From: DATKWS01 sp035529435
GTDB taxonomy: Bacteria > Krumholzibacteriota > Krumholzibacteriia > Krumholzibacteriales > Krumholzibacteriaceae
DNA: 10,240 nucleotides
Reading direction: 5' to 3'
NCBI GenBank assembly: GCA_035529435.1
Contig: DATKWS010000209.1
Span: 1-10,240 of the forward strand
Within the stretch, counting starts at the first letter, position 1. The number at the start of each line of letters is the position of its first letter. This document shows, piece after piece, positions 1 to 8,500 of the stretch. The position numbers were made by a program, and so were the translations under genes. The notes below the pieces were generated by a model, which was given only the letters and a program-made list of their open reading frames with translations, did not search any database and was not told where the DNA came from.

Positions 1-16
1 GGCGCGCAACGATCAC
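1..16 (-). CDS. Start of an unidentified gene downstream of infB (first 5 codons, truncated by window edge)
   Basis: A GTG codon at 16-14 opens a frame reading M-I-V-A-R before the window ends. It is preceded by a strong Shine-Dalgarno core, GGAGG (minus strand 29-25), with 8 nt between core and start, and lies 17 nt after the infB stop. That spacing fits the next gene of the same operon. In many bacteria infB is followed by a DUF503/YlxP-family gene (proteins often starting M-[IV]-V-G/A) and then rbfA, so a DUF503 protein is a reasonable guess. Five residues cannot establish this; rbfA or another gene is possible. What is seen is the ribosome binding site, the start codon and the open frame only. 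Confidence 0.5.
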
Positions 17-33
17 GCAGATATCCTCCGCGG

Positions 34-2175
34 CTACTGGATTGTCCTGCTCTCCGCAACCTGTTCGAAGATTTCCAGCTGATCCCCCTCCTGAAGTTCA
101 TTGAAGCCATCGATCCCGATCCCGCATTCGAACCCGGCCTGCACCTCCCTCGCATCATCCTTGAATCGCTTGAGCGATGAAATCACTCCCTCGTAGACGA
201 CCTCGCCATCCCTCCTGACCCTGATGTGTGCGTTGCGGAGAATAGTTCCTGACTGCACGTAACAACCGGCGATATTGCCGATCTTGGATACCCTGAATAC
301 CTGGCGAACCTCGGCTTCTCCGATTCCGTGCTCGACGATCACCGGTTCGAGCAGCCCCGACATGGCGGCCTTGATGTCGTCGATCGCCTTGTAGATGACA
401 TCGTAAAAACGGAGATCAACCTTTTCCGTTTTGGCCAGGTGAGAGGCCGGCGGGGCCGCACCCACGTGGAATCCGATCACGACCGCGTTCGAGGCCGAGG
501 CGAGAAGCACATCACTCTCGTTGATCAGGCCGACCGCCTTGTGGAGAACGTTGACCTTGACTTCATCGGTGTCGAGCGACAGAAGGCTGTCCACCAGGGC
601 TTCCAGTGAACCGTCCGTATCGGCCCTGATGATGAGATTGAGCTCCTTGATCTTCCCTTCCTGTATCTGGCGGTAGAGATCCTCGAGGGTGATGCGCGTG
701 GTTACACGGCGATCCTTCTCACGCTTCAGCTGCTGGCGCTTAGCGGCGATCTCCCGCGCGGTCCGCTCATCCTCGACCTCGATGAATGCATCCCCCGCCT
801 GGGGAATGCCGTTGCAGCCGAGCACCACGACCGGCGTAGCCGGCGGTGCCGATTCGACCCTCTTGCCGCGCTCGTTGAGCATCGCGCGCACGCGCCCGGA
901 GTAATTTCCCGTCAGAAACACGTCACCGATCTCGAGTGTTCCCTGCTGTACGAGGACCGTGCATACGATGCCGCGCCCTTCTTCCTTGCACGCCTCGAGA
1001 ACAACACCCCGCACCTCCGCCTCGGGATCGGCCTTGAGCTCCATCATTTCCGATTGAAGGAGCACCATCTCGAGCAGGTGATCGATACCGTCACCGCGCT
1101 TGGCCGAGATGGAGGCCGCCATGACGTTGCCCCCGTATTCCTCGAGCACGATGTTCTGCTGGAGAAGATCCCGCTTGACCTTTTCGGGATTGGCACTGGG
1201 GAGATCGATCTTGTTGATGGCGACGATGATCGGAACATCCGCTGCGCGCGCGTGGTTGATCGCCTCGATCGTCTGGGGCATCGGACCGTCGTCGGCCGCC
1301 ACGACGAGAATGACGATATCGGTAACCTGGGCGCCGCGCGAACGCATCGCGGTGAACGCCTTGTGACCGGGGGTATCGATGAACGTGATCTTTTCGTCGT
1401 TCACCTGTACCTCGTACGCACCGATATGCTGCGTGATGCCGCCCTTTTCCCCTGCAATAATATTACTCTTTCGAATGGTATCGAGCAGTGACGTCTTGCC
1501 GTGATCGACGTGGCCCATGATGGTTACGACAGGAGGGCGCTTCTTCATGCGCGAGGGTTCGACGCCGCGTTTCTCCTTGAGTATTTCCTGGCCGTATTCC
1601 GCCGAGAGCTCGATGCCGTACCCGAACTTGCCGGCGATCATCATCATCGTATCGGCATCGAGACGCTGGTTGATCGTCAGCATGAGTCCCCGGTCGAGGC
1701 AGCGCTGAATCAGCTCCGTCGATTCGACGCCGAACTGCTGGGCCAGTTCCGCGGCGGTCGAGAATTCGGGCAGCGTCACCATCTTCACTTCCTTGATGAC
1801 ATCAACCGACTCCTCCTTGCGCTTGCGCCGTTTCGATTTCCTCGTGACATCGAGTTTCGCCAGGGTTCTCTTGACACTCTCCTTGACCGCTTTCTGATCC
1901 GCTTCCCGGCGTTTCTCCTCGCGTTTCGCGCGGCGACCCTTTCCCTTCCTCCGCTCCACCTTCCCCGGCTGTTGTTTTTTGGCCTTCTTCTTGAACTCTT
2001 TTTTCGTCTCCGCCTTGATACGCTTGATATGCTGCTCGATGAGCATCTCGACGTTTTCATCCACCGTGCTCATATGGCTCTTGACCGTGATCCCCTCCTT
2101 GACGAGGATCTTGATCAGCGCCTCACTGGAAATATCGTACTTCCGAGCAAGCTGATATACCCTAACCTTCGCCAA
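34..2175 (-). CDS. infB: Translation initiation factor IF-2
   Basis: GTPase that places formylmethionyl-tRNA on the 30S subunit and promotes 50S joining. The 713-residue length is close to Gram-positive IF-2 and shorter than the E. coli form (about 890). Visible domains: N-terminal IF2 module (about 2-50), a Lys/Arg/Glu-rich linker (about 51-127), a second N module (about 132-190), and a G domain with all GTPase motifs: GHVDHGKT (221-228), GGITQHIGAY (245-254), DTPGH (267-271), NKID (321-324) and SAK (357-359). Domain II follows from about 386, then IF-2 domain III and the C-terminal initiator-tRNA-binding domain ending near 705. The start codon is TTG: an in-frame TGA lies three codons upstream and the next Met is residue 35, so no better start exists. 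AGGGAG (minus strand, 2191-2186) serves as ribosome binding site. The gene follows nusA by 16 nt and is surely cotranscribed with it. Confidence 0.98.
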   Translation of the reverse strand: MAKVRVYQLARKYDISSEALIKILVKEGITVKSHMSTVDENVEMLIEQHIKRIKAETKKEFKKKAKKQQPGKVERRKGKGRRAKREEKRREADQKAVKESVKRTLAKLDVTRKSKRRKRKEESVDVIKEVKMVTLPEFSTAAELAQQFGVESTELIQRCLDRGLMLTINQRLDADTMMMIAGKFGYGIELSAEYGQEILKEKRGVEPSRMKKRPPVVTIMGHVDHGKTSLLDTIRKSNIIAGEKGGITQHIGAYEVQVNDEKITFIDTPGHKAFTAMRSRGAQVTDIVILVVAADDGPMPQTIEAINHARAADVPIIVAINKIDLPSANPEKVKRDLLQQNIVLEEYGGNVMAASISAKRGDGIDHLLEMVLLQSEMMELKADPEAEVRGVVLEACKEEGRGIVCTVLVQQGTLEIGDVFLTGNYSGRVRAMLNERGKRVESAPPATPVVVLGCNGIPQAGDAFIEVEDERTAREIAAKRQQLKREKDRRVTTRITLEDLYRQIQEGKIKELNLIIRADTDGSLEALVDSLLSLDTDEVKVNVLHKAVGLINESDVLLASASNAVVIGFHVGAAPPASHLAKTEKVDLRFYDVIYKAIDDIKAAMSGLLEPVIVEHGIGEAEVRQVFRVSKIGNIAGCYVQSGTILRNAHIRVRRDGEVVYEGVISSLKRFKDDAREVQAGFECGIGIDGFNELQEGDQLEIFEQVAESRTIQ

Positions 2176-2191
2176 AAGAATTCAACTCCCT

Positions 2192-3850
2192 TCACGCTTC
2201 TCTCTTCTCGTCCGGCTCGGATGGCTCCTCGTCCGCGGCTTCCTCCTCAAGGGGCTCCTCATTCACGGGCTCCTCTTCTACGGACTCCTCCTCCGCAGCT
2301 TCCTCCACTGCATTATCTTCTTCGGACGCCCCGGGTGGGTGTCCGTCCGACTCCTCGCTCACTGCTTCACCCGCGGATTCCCCGGACCCCCGTTCCCCTT
2401 CGTCTCCGTCCTCGGACGCGGACTCATCCTCATCCTCATCCGATTCCTTTTCATCGAGATCCTTGAAGAGTTCCTCGGCGGTCAACTGCACCTCTTTCTT
2501 CTCGGCCGGTTTATCATCGCCGAAGATCTTTTCGTCGAACAGCGGTTTCACTTCCACGGCGGCCTCTTCCTTCTCCTTAACGAGAAGTGCCTCGAGCGCC
2601 TTGTTCAGCTCCTCCATCGTTTCCGAAGCGGTTTCCTTGAGCTTCAGGGCGGTCTTTTCGCCGATCCCCTCGATCTCGATAAGCTCATCCAGGGGCGTCT
2701 TGTAGAGCTTCTGCACCGTCAGTACACCGATGTTCTTGAGCTTCTGGGCCAGCCGTGCGGTTACACCGTACATCTCGGAGATATCCATCTGCAGCCTCTG
2801 TTCGAGACGATCCTTGCGTTCGGTTTCCTTGACCGTGGTGAGGTCTATCTTCCAGCCGGTCAGCCGCGAAGCGAGACGGACATTCTGCCCTTCCCTCCCG
2901 ATGGCCAGCGAGAGCTGATCCCCCTCGACGATCGCGAGCACCTTGCCCTCCGACTCGTTGAAACGCAGCGATGATACCTTAGCGGGCGCAAGCCCCCGGG
3001 CAACGAACTCCGAGTGATTATCGCTCCAGTTCACGATATCGATCTTTTCGCCGTGAAGCTCATTGACTACCGCCTGGACCCGCGACCCCTTCATACCGAC
3101 GCAGGAACCGACCGCATCCACCTTCTCGCTTCGCGAAAACACGGCGATCTTGGACCGTCCCCCCGGTTCGCGCGCGATGCTCCTGATTTCAACATCGCCG
3201 TCGAAAATCTCTGGTACTTCCTGTTCGAACAACTTCCGGAGAAACTGGTCGCTCGTCCGCGAGAGGATCACCTGGGGACCCTTGGCCTCCTTGTCCACCT
3301 CGATGATACATGCCCTCAACGTGTCGCCCTGATTGTACCGCTCCTTCTTGATCTGCTCCCGGAGCGGCAGATACGCCTCGGCCCTGCCGATATTGACGAG
3401 GATATTCCCCCGATCGACCTGGCGGACGGTGCCAGCGACGATCAATCCCACTTTGTCCTTGTATTCCTCGTATATCCTCTCACGTTCCGCCTCGCGTACA
3501 CGCTGCGTGAGAACCTGCTTGGCCGTCTGGACCGCGTTGCGCCCGAACTCCTCGACCGGGAGGTCCATCCGCACCTCTCCCCCGATCTCGGCTTCCTCGT
3601 CTATCTCCTTCGCGTCCGCGAGGGTCAGCTCCGTCGCCTCGTTCTCGACCTCTTCAACGACCCGGTACACGCGGAATATCTCCAGCGCCCCCTTCGACTC
3701 GTCGAGGTGTACTTGTATCTCCGCATCCTGCCCCAGCTTGCGCTTGGCCGCCGACACCAGGCTCGCCTTGATCGTCTCGACGAGGGTATTCTTGTCGACC
3801 CTCTTTTCACGGATGATCTGTGAAAATGCCTCGATAAAACCGGTATTCAT
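2192..3850 (-). CDS. nusA: Transcription termination/antitermination factor NusA with acidic C-terminal tail
   Basis: Binds RNA polymerase and nascent RNA, controlling pausing, intrinsic termination and antitermination. Of 552 residues, the order is: polymerase-binding N-terminal domain (about 1-130), S1 domain (about 133-200), KH1 (about 205-280) with its GMKG loop at 252-255, KH2 (about 281-345) with GREG at 318-321 in the family signature DQLSLAIGREGQNVRLA, then a helix-hairpin-helix region (about 357-415) containing EGIGEKTALKLKE. Residues about 430-552 are a disordered, strongly acidic tail rich in Glu, Asp and Ser with loose EEEP-like repeats. Bacillus NusA (about 370 residues) ends after KH2, while E. 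coli NusA (495) carries two C-terminal AR repeats; this one has a single HhH region plus the acidic extension. ATG start at 3850 is preceded by GAGGGGG about 10 nt upstream. A strong promoter candidate lies between rimP and this gene; infB follows 16 nt after its stop. Confidence 0.98.
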   Translation of the reverse strand: MNTGFIEAFSQIIREKRVDKNTLVETIKASLVSAAKRKLGQDAEIQVHLDESKGALEIFRVYRVVEEVENEATELTLADAKEIDEEAEIGGEVRMDLPVEEFGRNAVQTAKQVLTQRVREAERERIYEEYKDKVGLIVAGTVRQVDRGNILVNIGRAEAYLPLREQIKKERYNQGDTLRACIIEVDKEAKGPQVILSRTSDQFLRKLFEQEVPEIFDGDVEIRSIAREPGGRSKIAVFSRSEKVDAVGSCVGMKGSRVQAVVNELHGEKIDIVNWSDNHSEFVARGLAPAKVSSLRFNESEGKVLAIVEGDQLSLAIGREGQNVRLASRLTGWKIDLTTVKETERKDRLEQRLQMDISEMYGVTARLAQKLKNIGVLTVQKLYKTPLDELIEIEGIGEKTALKLKETASETMEELNKALEALLVKEKEEAAVEVKPLFDEKIFGDDKPAEKKEVQLTAEELFKDLDEKESDEDEDESASEDGDEGERGSGESAGEAVSEESDGHPPGASEEDNAVEEAAEEESVEEEPVNEEPLEEEAADEEPSEPDEKREA

Positions 3851-3882
3851 CGTCTGTTTTCCCCCTCACACGCGTATCCGGC

Positions 3883-3911
3883 ATACTAGTGCAGAGATAT
3901 GCATGTGTCAA
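3883..3911 (-). promoter_or_regulatory. Sigma-70-type promoter for nusA-infB
   Basis: On the minus strand, TTGACA (3911-3906) is a perfect -35 hexamer, followed by a 17-nt spacer and TAGTAT (3888-3883), which matches 4 of 6 positions of the -10 consensus. It lies in the 86-nt spacer between the rimP stop and the nusA start, predicting transcription from about 3876 and a leader of roughly 26 nt that contains the nusA ribosome binding site. The optimal spacing, the perfect -35 and an intergenic location just before a start codon make chance unlikely. Whether this organism's housekeeping sigma factor uses the E. coli consensus is inferred. Confidence 0.65.
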
Positions 3912-3936
3912 AATCTTTTCGCCGTTCCACGGAGAC

Positions 3937-4440
3937 CTATGGAGTGCGGGGTCGCTTTTTCGCCCCGGCGCCTTTCGGGATCTCCCAGGTCTCGCCGTGG
4001 AGATTCGCCCTGAGGATCGTGCTGAACGCGATGCGTTTCATCTCGCCCGCCACATCGAGCGTCACGGTCTCTTCGTCCACACCGACGATACTGCCGGTTT
4101 GTGTCTCTTTCCTGCCGCGCCCGGCGGCGCGTTCGATCCGTGCCGTATGCCCGGCAAATCGCTCGTAGTGAGCGGGTTTGGTCAGTGCCCTGTTGATTCC
4201 GGGCGAGGAAACCTCGAGATTGTACGGGCCGGAAACAGCCTCCTCACCGTCGAGCGCGAAACCGATCGCCTTGGACACCCGCACGCAGTCGTCGATTGTT
4301 ACGCCCCTTTCGGGATGATCGATGAACAGCCTGATGATTCTTCTCCGTCCGCGAACGGGTGATTCGATCTTGACGAGTTCGTACCCGAGATTCTCGAGTT
4401 CCCTGCTCACGAGATCTTCCAGGCGGACATCCGGATCCAT
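3937..4440 (-). CDS. rimP: Ribosome maturation factor RimP
   Basis: Cytoplasmic factor required for late 30S subunit assembly. The protein is 167 residues, slightly above the usual 150 or so. The N-terminal alpha/beta domain (about 1-85) carries family signatures GYELVKIE (19-26), GVTIDDC (46-52) and YNLEVSSPGINRALTKP (73-89). A C-terminal SH3-like barrel follows (about 93-155), and the last dozen residues are basic. I chose the ATG at 4440 because RimP homology begins there and AGGGAG lies 8 nt upstream. The open frame continues upstream to an ATG at 4641, but that extension would cross the terminator hairpin and overlap the end of the preceding gene, and its sequence looks nothing like RimP. 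It is the first gene of the rimP-nusA-infB cluster; nusA starts 86 nt after its stop. Confidence 0.96.
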   Translation of the reverse strand: MDPDVRLEDLVSRELENLGYELVKIESPVRGRRRIIRLFIDHPERGVTIDDCVRVSKAIGFALDGEEAVSGPYNLEVSSPGINRALTKPAHYERFAGHTARIERAAGRGRKETQTGSIVGVDEETVTLDVAGEMKRIAFSTILRANLHGETWEIPKGAGAKKRPRTP

Positions 4441-4466
4441 GATGCGCGCTCCCTGAGTCTCTGCGG

Positions 4467-4496
4467 TAAAAATAAATGGGGCGACCCCGCCCCATT
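4467..4496 (-). terminator. Intrinsic terminator between the cyclase-like gene and rimP
   Basis: The minus strand has a perfect 9-bp stem, AATGGGGCG pairing with CGCCCCATT (4496-4488 with 4483-4475), closed by a 4-nt loop and followed at once by the U-rich tail TATTTTTA (4474-4467). The opposite strand lacks a T-run after the stem, so it acts only in the minus direction. It lies 78 nt past the cyclase-like stop and ends 26 nt before the rimP ATG. It most simply ends the sprA-cyclase transcript. Because it is so close to rimP it could also attenuate read-through into rimP. The rest of the 134-nt spacer holds an AT-rich palindrome, AAAATATTTT (4539-4548), and a possible -10 element. Confidence 0.85.
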
Positions 4497-4503
4497 CGTC
4501 ACT

Positions 4504-4509
4504 ATCATA
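4504..4509 (-). promoter_or_regulatory. Possible -10 element upstream of rimP
   Basis: TATGAT on the minus strand matches 5 of 6 bases of the sigma-70 -10 consensus and sits 64 nt before the rimP ATG. No good -35 is found at 16-18 nt: TTGCAT (4536-4531) is 21 nt away, too far for a standard spacer. An AT-rich palindrome at 4539-4548 could act as an upstream element. If used, transcription would begin around 4497, immediately before the terminator hairpin. A weak call: short AT-rich hexamers occur by chance. Confidence 0.25.
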
Positions 4510-4574
4510 CCTATCGTAAAACAAGCCGGAATGCAAGGAAAATATTTTGAGGCCGGGACGGCGGCGGCGTCTAC

Positions 4575-5501
4575 CTATTCCTGTTGCCAGATATACTCCA
4601 TCAGTACCCTGCCCACATCTCCGAGGCTGCCGGCGGAGCACTTGTCGGGCGTATCATCGAGTGTGTGCCAGAACGGGTATTCAAAATCGATCAGGTCGAC
4701 GGCAGGTAATCCGTGCTGTATGAACGGGAGATGATCATCGATTACCGAAACCCCATCCTCGCGACTGAAGGTGGAGAGCCCGAGCCGCCCGGCGATCGCG
4801 AATAGCTCTTCGAGCAGGGCGGAAGATGCGGCCTTCGAGAATCCTTCCATCGGGATTGCCGCATCACGCTCCCCGACCATATCAACGATGATCACCGCGT
4901 ACGGACGGTATCCCTTGAGGTGGTCGGCGAAATAGGTGGAACCCAGGATATAATCCCGGGGGACTCCCTCTCTCCCGTAATCCTCGCCGTCGAAGAAAAC
5001 GATATCGACGCCGACCGGCGGCTCCGCCCGCGCCAGCATACGTGCAACCTCGAGCAGCACCGCCACGCCGCTGCCCCCATCGTTGGCGCCGGGAATCGGT
5101 TTGGAACGGTTGCCCGGTTCGGGGTCCCGATCGGCGTACGGCCTCGTATCGTAATGGGCGCCGAGGAGGACCCGCTTGCGCGCGCCGAGGTTGTAATTCC
5201 CGATGATATTGACGAGATGGAGCGTGTCGCCCGTGGTCAGAATACCCTCGAACGGTTGAAGGGATACATTGGCGCCGAACTCCTCGAGCCTCCTGACCAG
5301 GTATCGCTGAAGGCGCTTGTGATTGTCCGAGCCGGGGTATCGAGGTCCCATCTCGCACTGCGCGACGAGAAACCGATACGCGGACGATCCGTCGACGGGT
5401 GGAGGCTTTCCCCGCCTGCACGATGAGAGTGCACAAACGGCCATGCAGACCCAGAGAAGCCGGATACGGTTTCGCAGATGGATTCCGTAGATCGCTTCCA
5501 T
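4575..5501 (-). CDS. M28-family zinc lipoprotein, probable glutaminyl-peptide cyclotransferase
   Basis: Predicted to turn N-terminal glutamine of exported proteins into pyroglutamate, in the periplasm or at the membrane. The 308-residue protein begins with a lipoprotein signal (basic residues at 10-13, hydrophobic stretch, lipobox LSSC with Cys28). The mature part is an M28 fold: AHYDTRP (115-121), GANDGGSG (138-145), FFDGEDYG (169-176), IVDMVG (205-210), DDHLPF (255-260), FWHTLDD (277-283). By family alignment, likely zinc ligands are Asp141, Asp174 and His279, with Glu173 as catalytic acid/base. The RPYADRDP stretch before GAND, the DDHxPF motif and Trp-His-Thr are typical of bacterial glutaminyl cyclases rather than M28 aminopeptidases, but an aminopeptidase remains possible. 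The ATG starts 1 nt after the sprA TGA (TGA-C-ATG). The nearest Shine-Dalgarno-like GGAG is about 13 nt upstream, so translation probably depends on coupling to sprA. A terminator follows. Confidence 0.88.
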   Translation of the reverse strand: MEAIYGIHLRNRIRLLWVCMAVCALSSCRRGKPPPVDGSSAYRFLVAQCEMGPRYPGSDNHKRLQRYLVRRLEEFGANVSLQPFEGILTTGDTLHLVNIIGNYNLGARKRVLLGAHYDTRPYADRDPEPGNRSKPIPGANDGGSGVAVLLEVARMLARAEPPVGVDIVFFDGEDYGREGVPRDYILGSTYFADHLKGYRPYAVIIVDMVGERDAAIPMEGFSKAASSALLEELFAIAGRLGLSTFSREDGVSVIDDHLPFIQHGLPAVDLIDFEYPFWHTLDDTPDKCSAGSLGDVGRVLMEYIWQQE

Positions 5502-5502
5502 G

Positions 5503-8500
5503 TCAGAACGTGAACTCCGCCGAAAGGTGCATGCCGACCTTGTGATAGACGTACCCCAGAATGCCGCCGGCGGTTCTCGTGTAGTTCATGCTCAGCGATC
5601 CCGTGATACGGTCGCTGAACTTGTACGAGGCGCGCGGTGAAACCGAGAGGCTGCTCGATGGCGGTTGTCTATCGCTCGTGGCACGGGTGTACCCGATATT
5701 CAGCGCGGTCGATAGGGTGCTCTTGAACTGGAACTTCTTCTTGTTGAGGAACGGCAGCGGCAGCCTGAAGCCGCGGGCACGCTCGAAGTTGTATTTCAAA
5801 TCGAGATTGACCGACCACGAACGTTTCCACATCTCCTGCCGCGCCTCTTCCCGGTTCTGCTGTGCGTACGTGACGGCGACATTGGTCGACAGTGAATTCC
5901 TCCAGGTGAGATTCCAGTTCGGATTGAGCTGGTAGTTGGTCTCCTCCGCCCGCGCATCCCGCTGTGTTTTCCGCTCGAACTTGACGGTTATATCGCTCTG
6001 CTTGATGAACCGCGAGAGGAATCGTTTCTTCTCGATGCCGCTCCACTTGAATGTCAGCGACGGCCACGTCAGGCGTTCTATCTCGGAGGTGGTGCCGCTG
6101 ATATCGCTCGTGCTCTTCGTGATATTCGCCCTGATATCGACATCGAAGGTCGACGTCAGGGCGACGCCGGTGTTGAAATCGAGTACGAGGCTTCCGGTCG
6201 CGCGCTCGGGTACATTCTCAATAACGAGAGAATCTACACTTCCCGATTTGCCGGGCACGCCTGCCTTGTCGCTGAGTCCCAACTGGTACGCGAGGCCGGC
6301 CCGCTCGTAGAGACGCTGGTAGGAGCTGTTGCGATCCATCCTGATCGAGGTCTTTATCGGTTCAATCTTGCCGATAATCCGAAGGACTTGTTTGGGCAGG
6401 ATGAGAGGATCATACCGCCGTCCCTTCGTTGTGTCCGGTTCCGCGGCCTTTTCCTTCTTCTCCTCGTCTTTGGCGGGCTCCGCGGCCCCCTCCCGCGGCT
6501 TGGCGATGCCGAGCCTGTCGATACCACCCGCCTCGGGTGTGACCTTCCGCTCCGGCTCCTGGATCGGCGGGGTCGTCCCGGCGGGCGGAGGCGGCACCGT
6601 TTCATCCCCCTTCGGCGGCTCCTTACCCTGGCCCAGGATCGACTCGGTCTTGCCGGCCTTCTCGCTCGGCTTCGGTTGTTGCTGCTGCTTGAGCCAGTCC
6701 TTGAAATCCTCCTTGCGCTCCTCCGAGCTGCGCCCCTGCCGCCGATCCGTTCGCTCGACGTCGCCCTCCTCGATGAGATTCACGATCTGGCCGAATCTCG
6801 TCACGTACCGCGCAAAATCGAAATCGAACACGATGCTGATATTCCGGTTGCCCGACACGTTCCGCGTGCCGAACGGATCCCTTTCCTGCCGTATGCTCGG
6901 CTTCAGATCCTCCCGGTAGCGCGACTTGTACTCGAAGTTCGGATTGAATTGGGAGAGGAGGAAGAAATTGCCCCGCGGCTGGAACTGAAGCATGATGTTG
7001 TGGCTGTACTCGGTCCGGGTACCGATCGGAACCCCATGGAAATCGTGATCGACAGCGAGATTTCTCTGCTCGTTCATGCTGAAGCTGAACTTGACCGATT
7101 CGAATGGATCGTACAACGTCGAGATCTCGTTATCCCAGTTGGAGCCGAAGCTCAGGGGGCGCTTGACGAACTCGCCGGCGCTCAGGGTATAGTACCGCCT
7201 CGTTCTCCGTGACGCGCTGCTGGAGTAGCTGAAGTTCGACAGCCAGTAGCGCCATTTGATTCCCCTGAAGAGGTCGAGCTGGCGGTTCTTGCGGAAGTTG
7301 ATCTGGTAATTCGCGTTGCCGCTCATCGTCCAGGTGGTGTCGAGGGCGCTGTGCGACTTGAGGCTCTTCTTGGAGTAGCTGAAACCGGACTTCAGGTTGT
7401 CGAAGAGATGCTTCATCAGGAAATTGGTCGAACCCTTCCTGCTCATCGACACGCTGAAGGAATAACCGTTGTTCACCGTCTTCAGGCTGTCCCGGACCGC
7501 ATCGTCGACGATCTCGACGTCACTCTGTGGGACGTATTTCGGGAGGGCCGTCGAGGAGTTGTACTTCGCCGAAACGGGCAGATCGAATCCCGCCGTCGGG
7601 ATCACGTGGTTGATCTTTGTCTTTCCGTTCAGAGAGATACTGTTGCTCGTGACCCCGCTCCCCGTCTTCTGCCTGAGCGAGCGGAACTCGGGACCGGTCC
7701 GCTGCCAGCCCCCGCTGATCTGGAATATATTGGCGAAGTTCGACGAGAAGCTCAACCGTTCGGCATGATCGATATCGCGTCGCACCCCCCCGAGCTTGAC
7801 ATCATCGAAGTAGATCTGCCCCTCGCGGATCGTCTCGCCGCTCCGGTTGCGCACCCCCGCGTAGAGATACCGTACCTGGAACAGGGTGGGATCGCCGAGC
7901 ACCGTGGCGATGTAGCGGCGGTCGGGATCGACCGCGTCGGAGATCTCCTCGGATATCATCTCACCGGTCGCCTGTATCTTCATGTTGGTGAGGTCGCTCA
8001 GATTGATGGTCGCGTTGATCCAGTCGTTCAAATCGTTCCTGGTGATGGGGATCTCGATCTCGTAGTAGTTGAAGCTGTCGTAGGCGACCTGGAGGTAGAA
8101 ACCAGCGATGGTGTCGACTTCGTCGCTGATACCGATCAACTCGATATTGGGATAGACGAAGAATTGAAACTCACGGTACTGCTGGTAATCCTGGCCGGTG
8201 CCGAAGAACCGCTTGATCGATCTGAACGATGTGGTGTCCTGGAGATTCTCGAATCCAAAGAGGAGCGCCTGCTCGCGGTTCGTGATCCCTTCCTCCTGCT
8301 GGACCGTGTAGGGCGGCTCGTACTCGGGATTCTCCTTGTTGTTTATCGACCCTATCTTGACGAGCATCTCGCTCGACGGGAGCGGGATCGGCTTGTCGTT
8401 GAGATTACGTATGCCGTCGAATTCCCACCTGCTCCCGACGAACTTGACCTGTGCGATCTCGAGTACCCGTTTACGGAGACCGTACAGTTCCTCCGCATTC

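Noticed and set aside
2205..2310. Imperfect short DNA repeats as a possible CRISPR or tandem-repeat locus
   Set aside because: The units are irregular, with no spacers, and lie in frame in the acidic NusA tail. They are explained by repeated Glu/Ala/Pro codons.
1501..2466. Plus-strand open frame (321 codons) opposite infB and nusA
   Set aside because: It crosses two well-supported genes on the other strand, and its Arg/Pro-rich C-terminus is the reverse reading of the acidic NusA tail. It is a shadow frame.
3905..3925. AAAATCTTTT inverted repeat in the rimP-nusA spacer as a terminator
   Set aside because: It has only four A-T pairs around a 2-base centre and no GC stem, too weak to terminate; it simply overlaps the promoter -35 region.
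4441..4641. Upstream extension of RimP to an ATG at 4641
   Set aside because: The extra residues do not resemble RimP, would be translated through the terminator hairpin and would overlap the end of the cyclase-like gene. The ATG at 4440 has its own AGGGAG site and fits the family.
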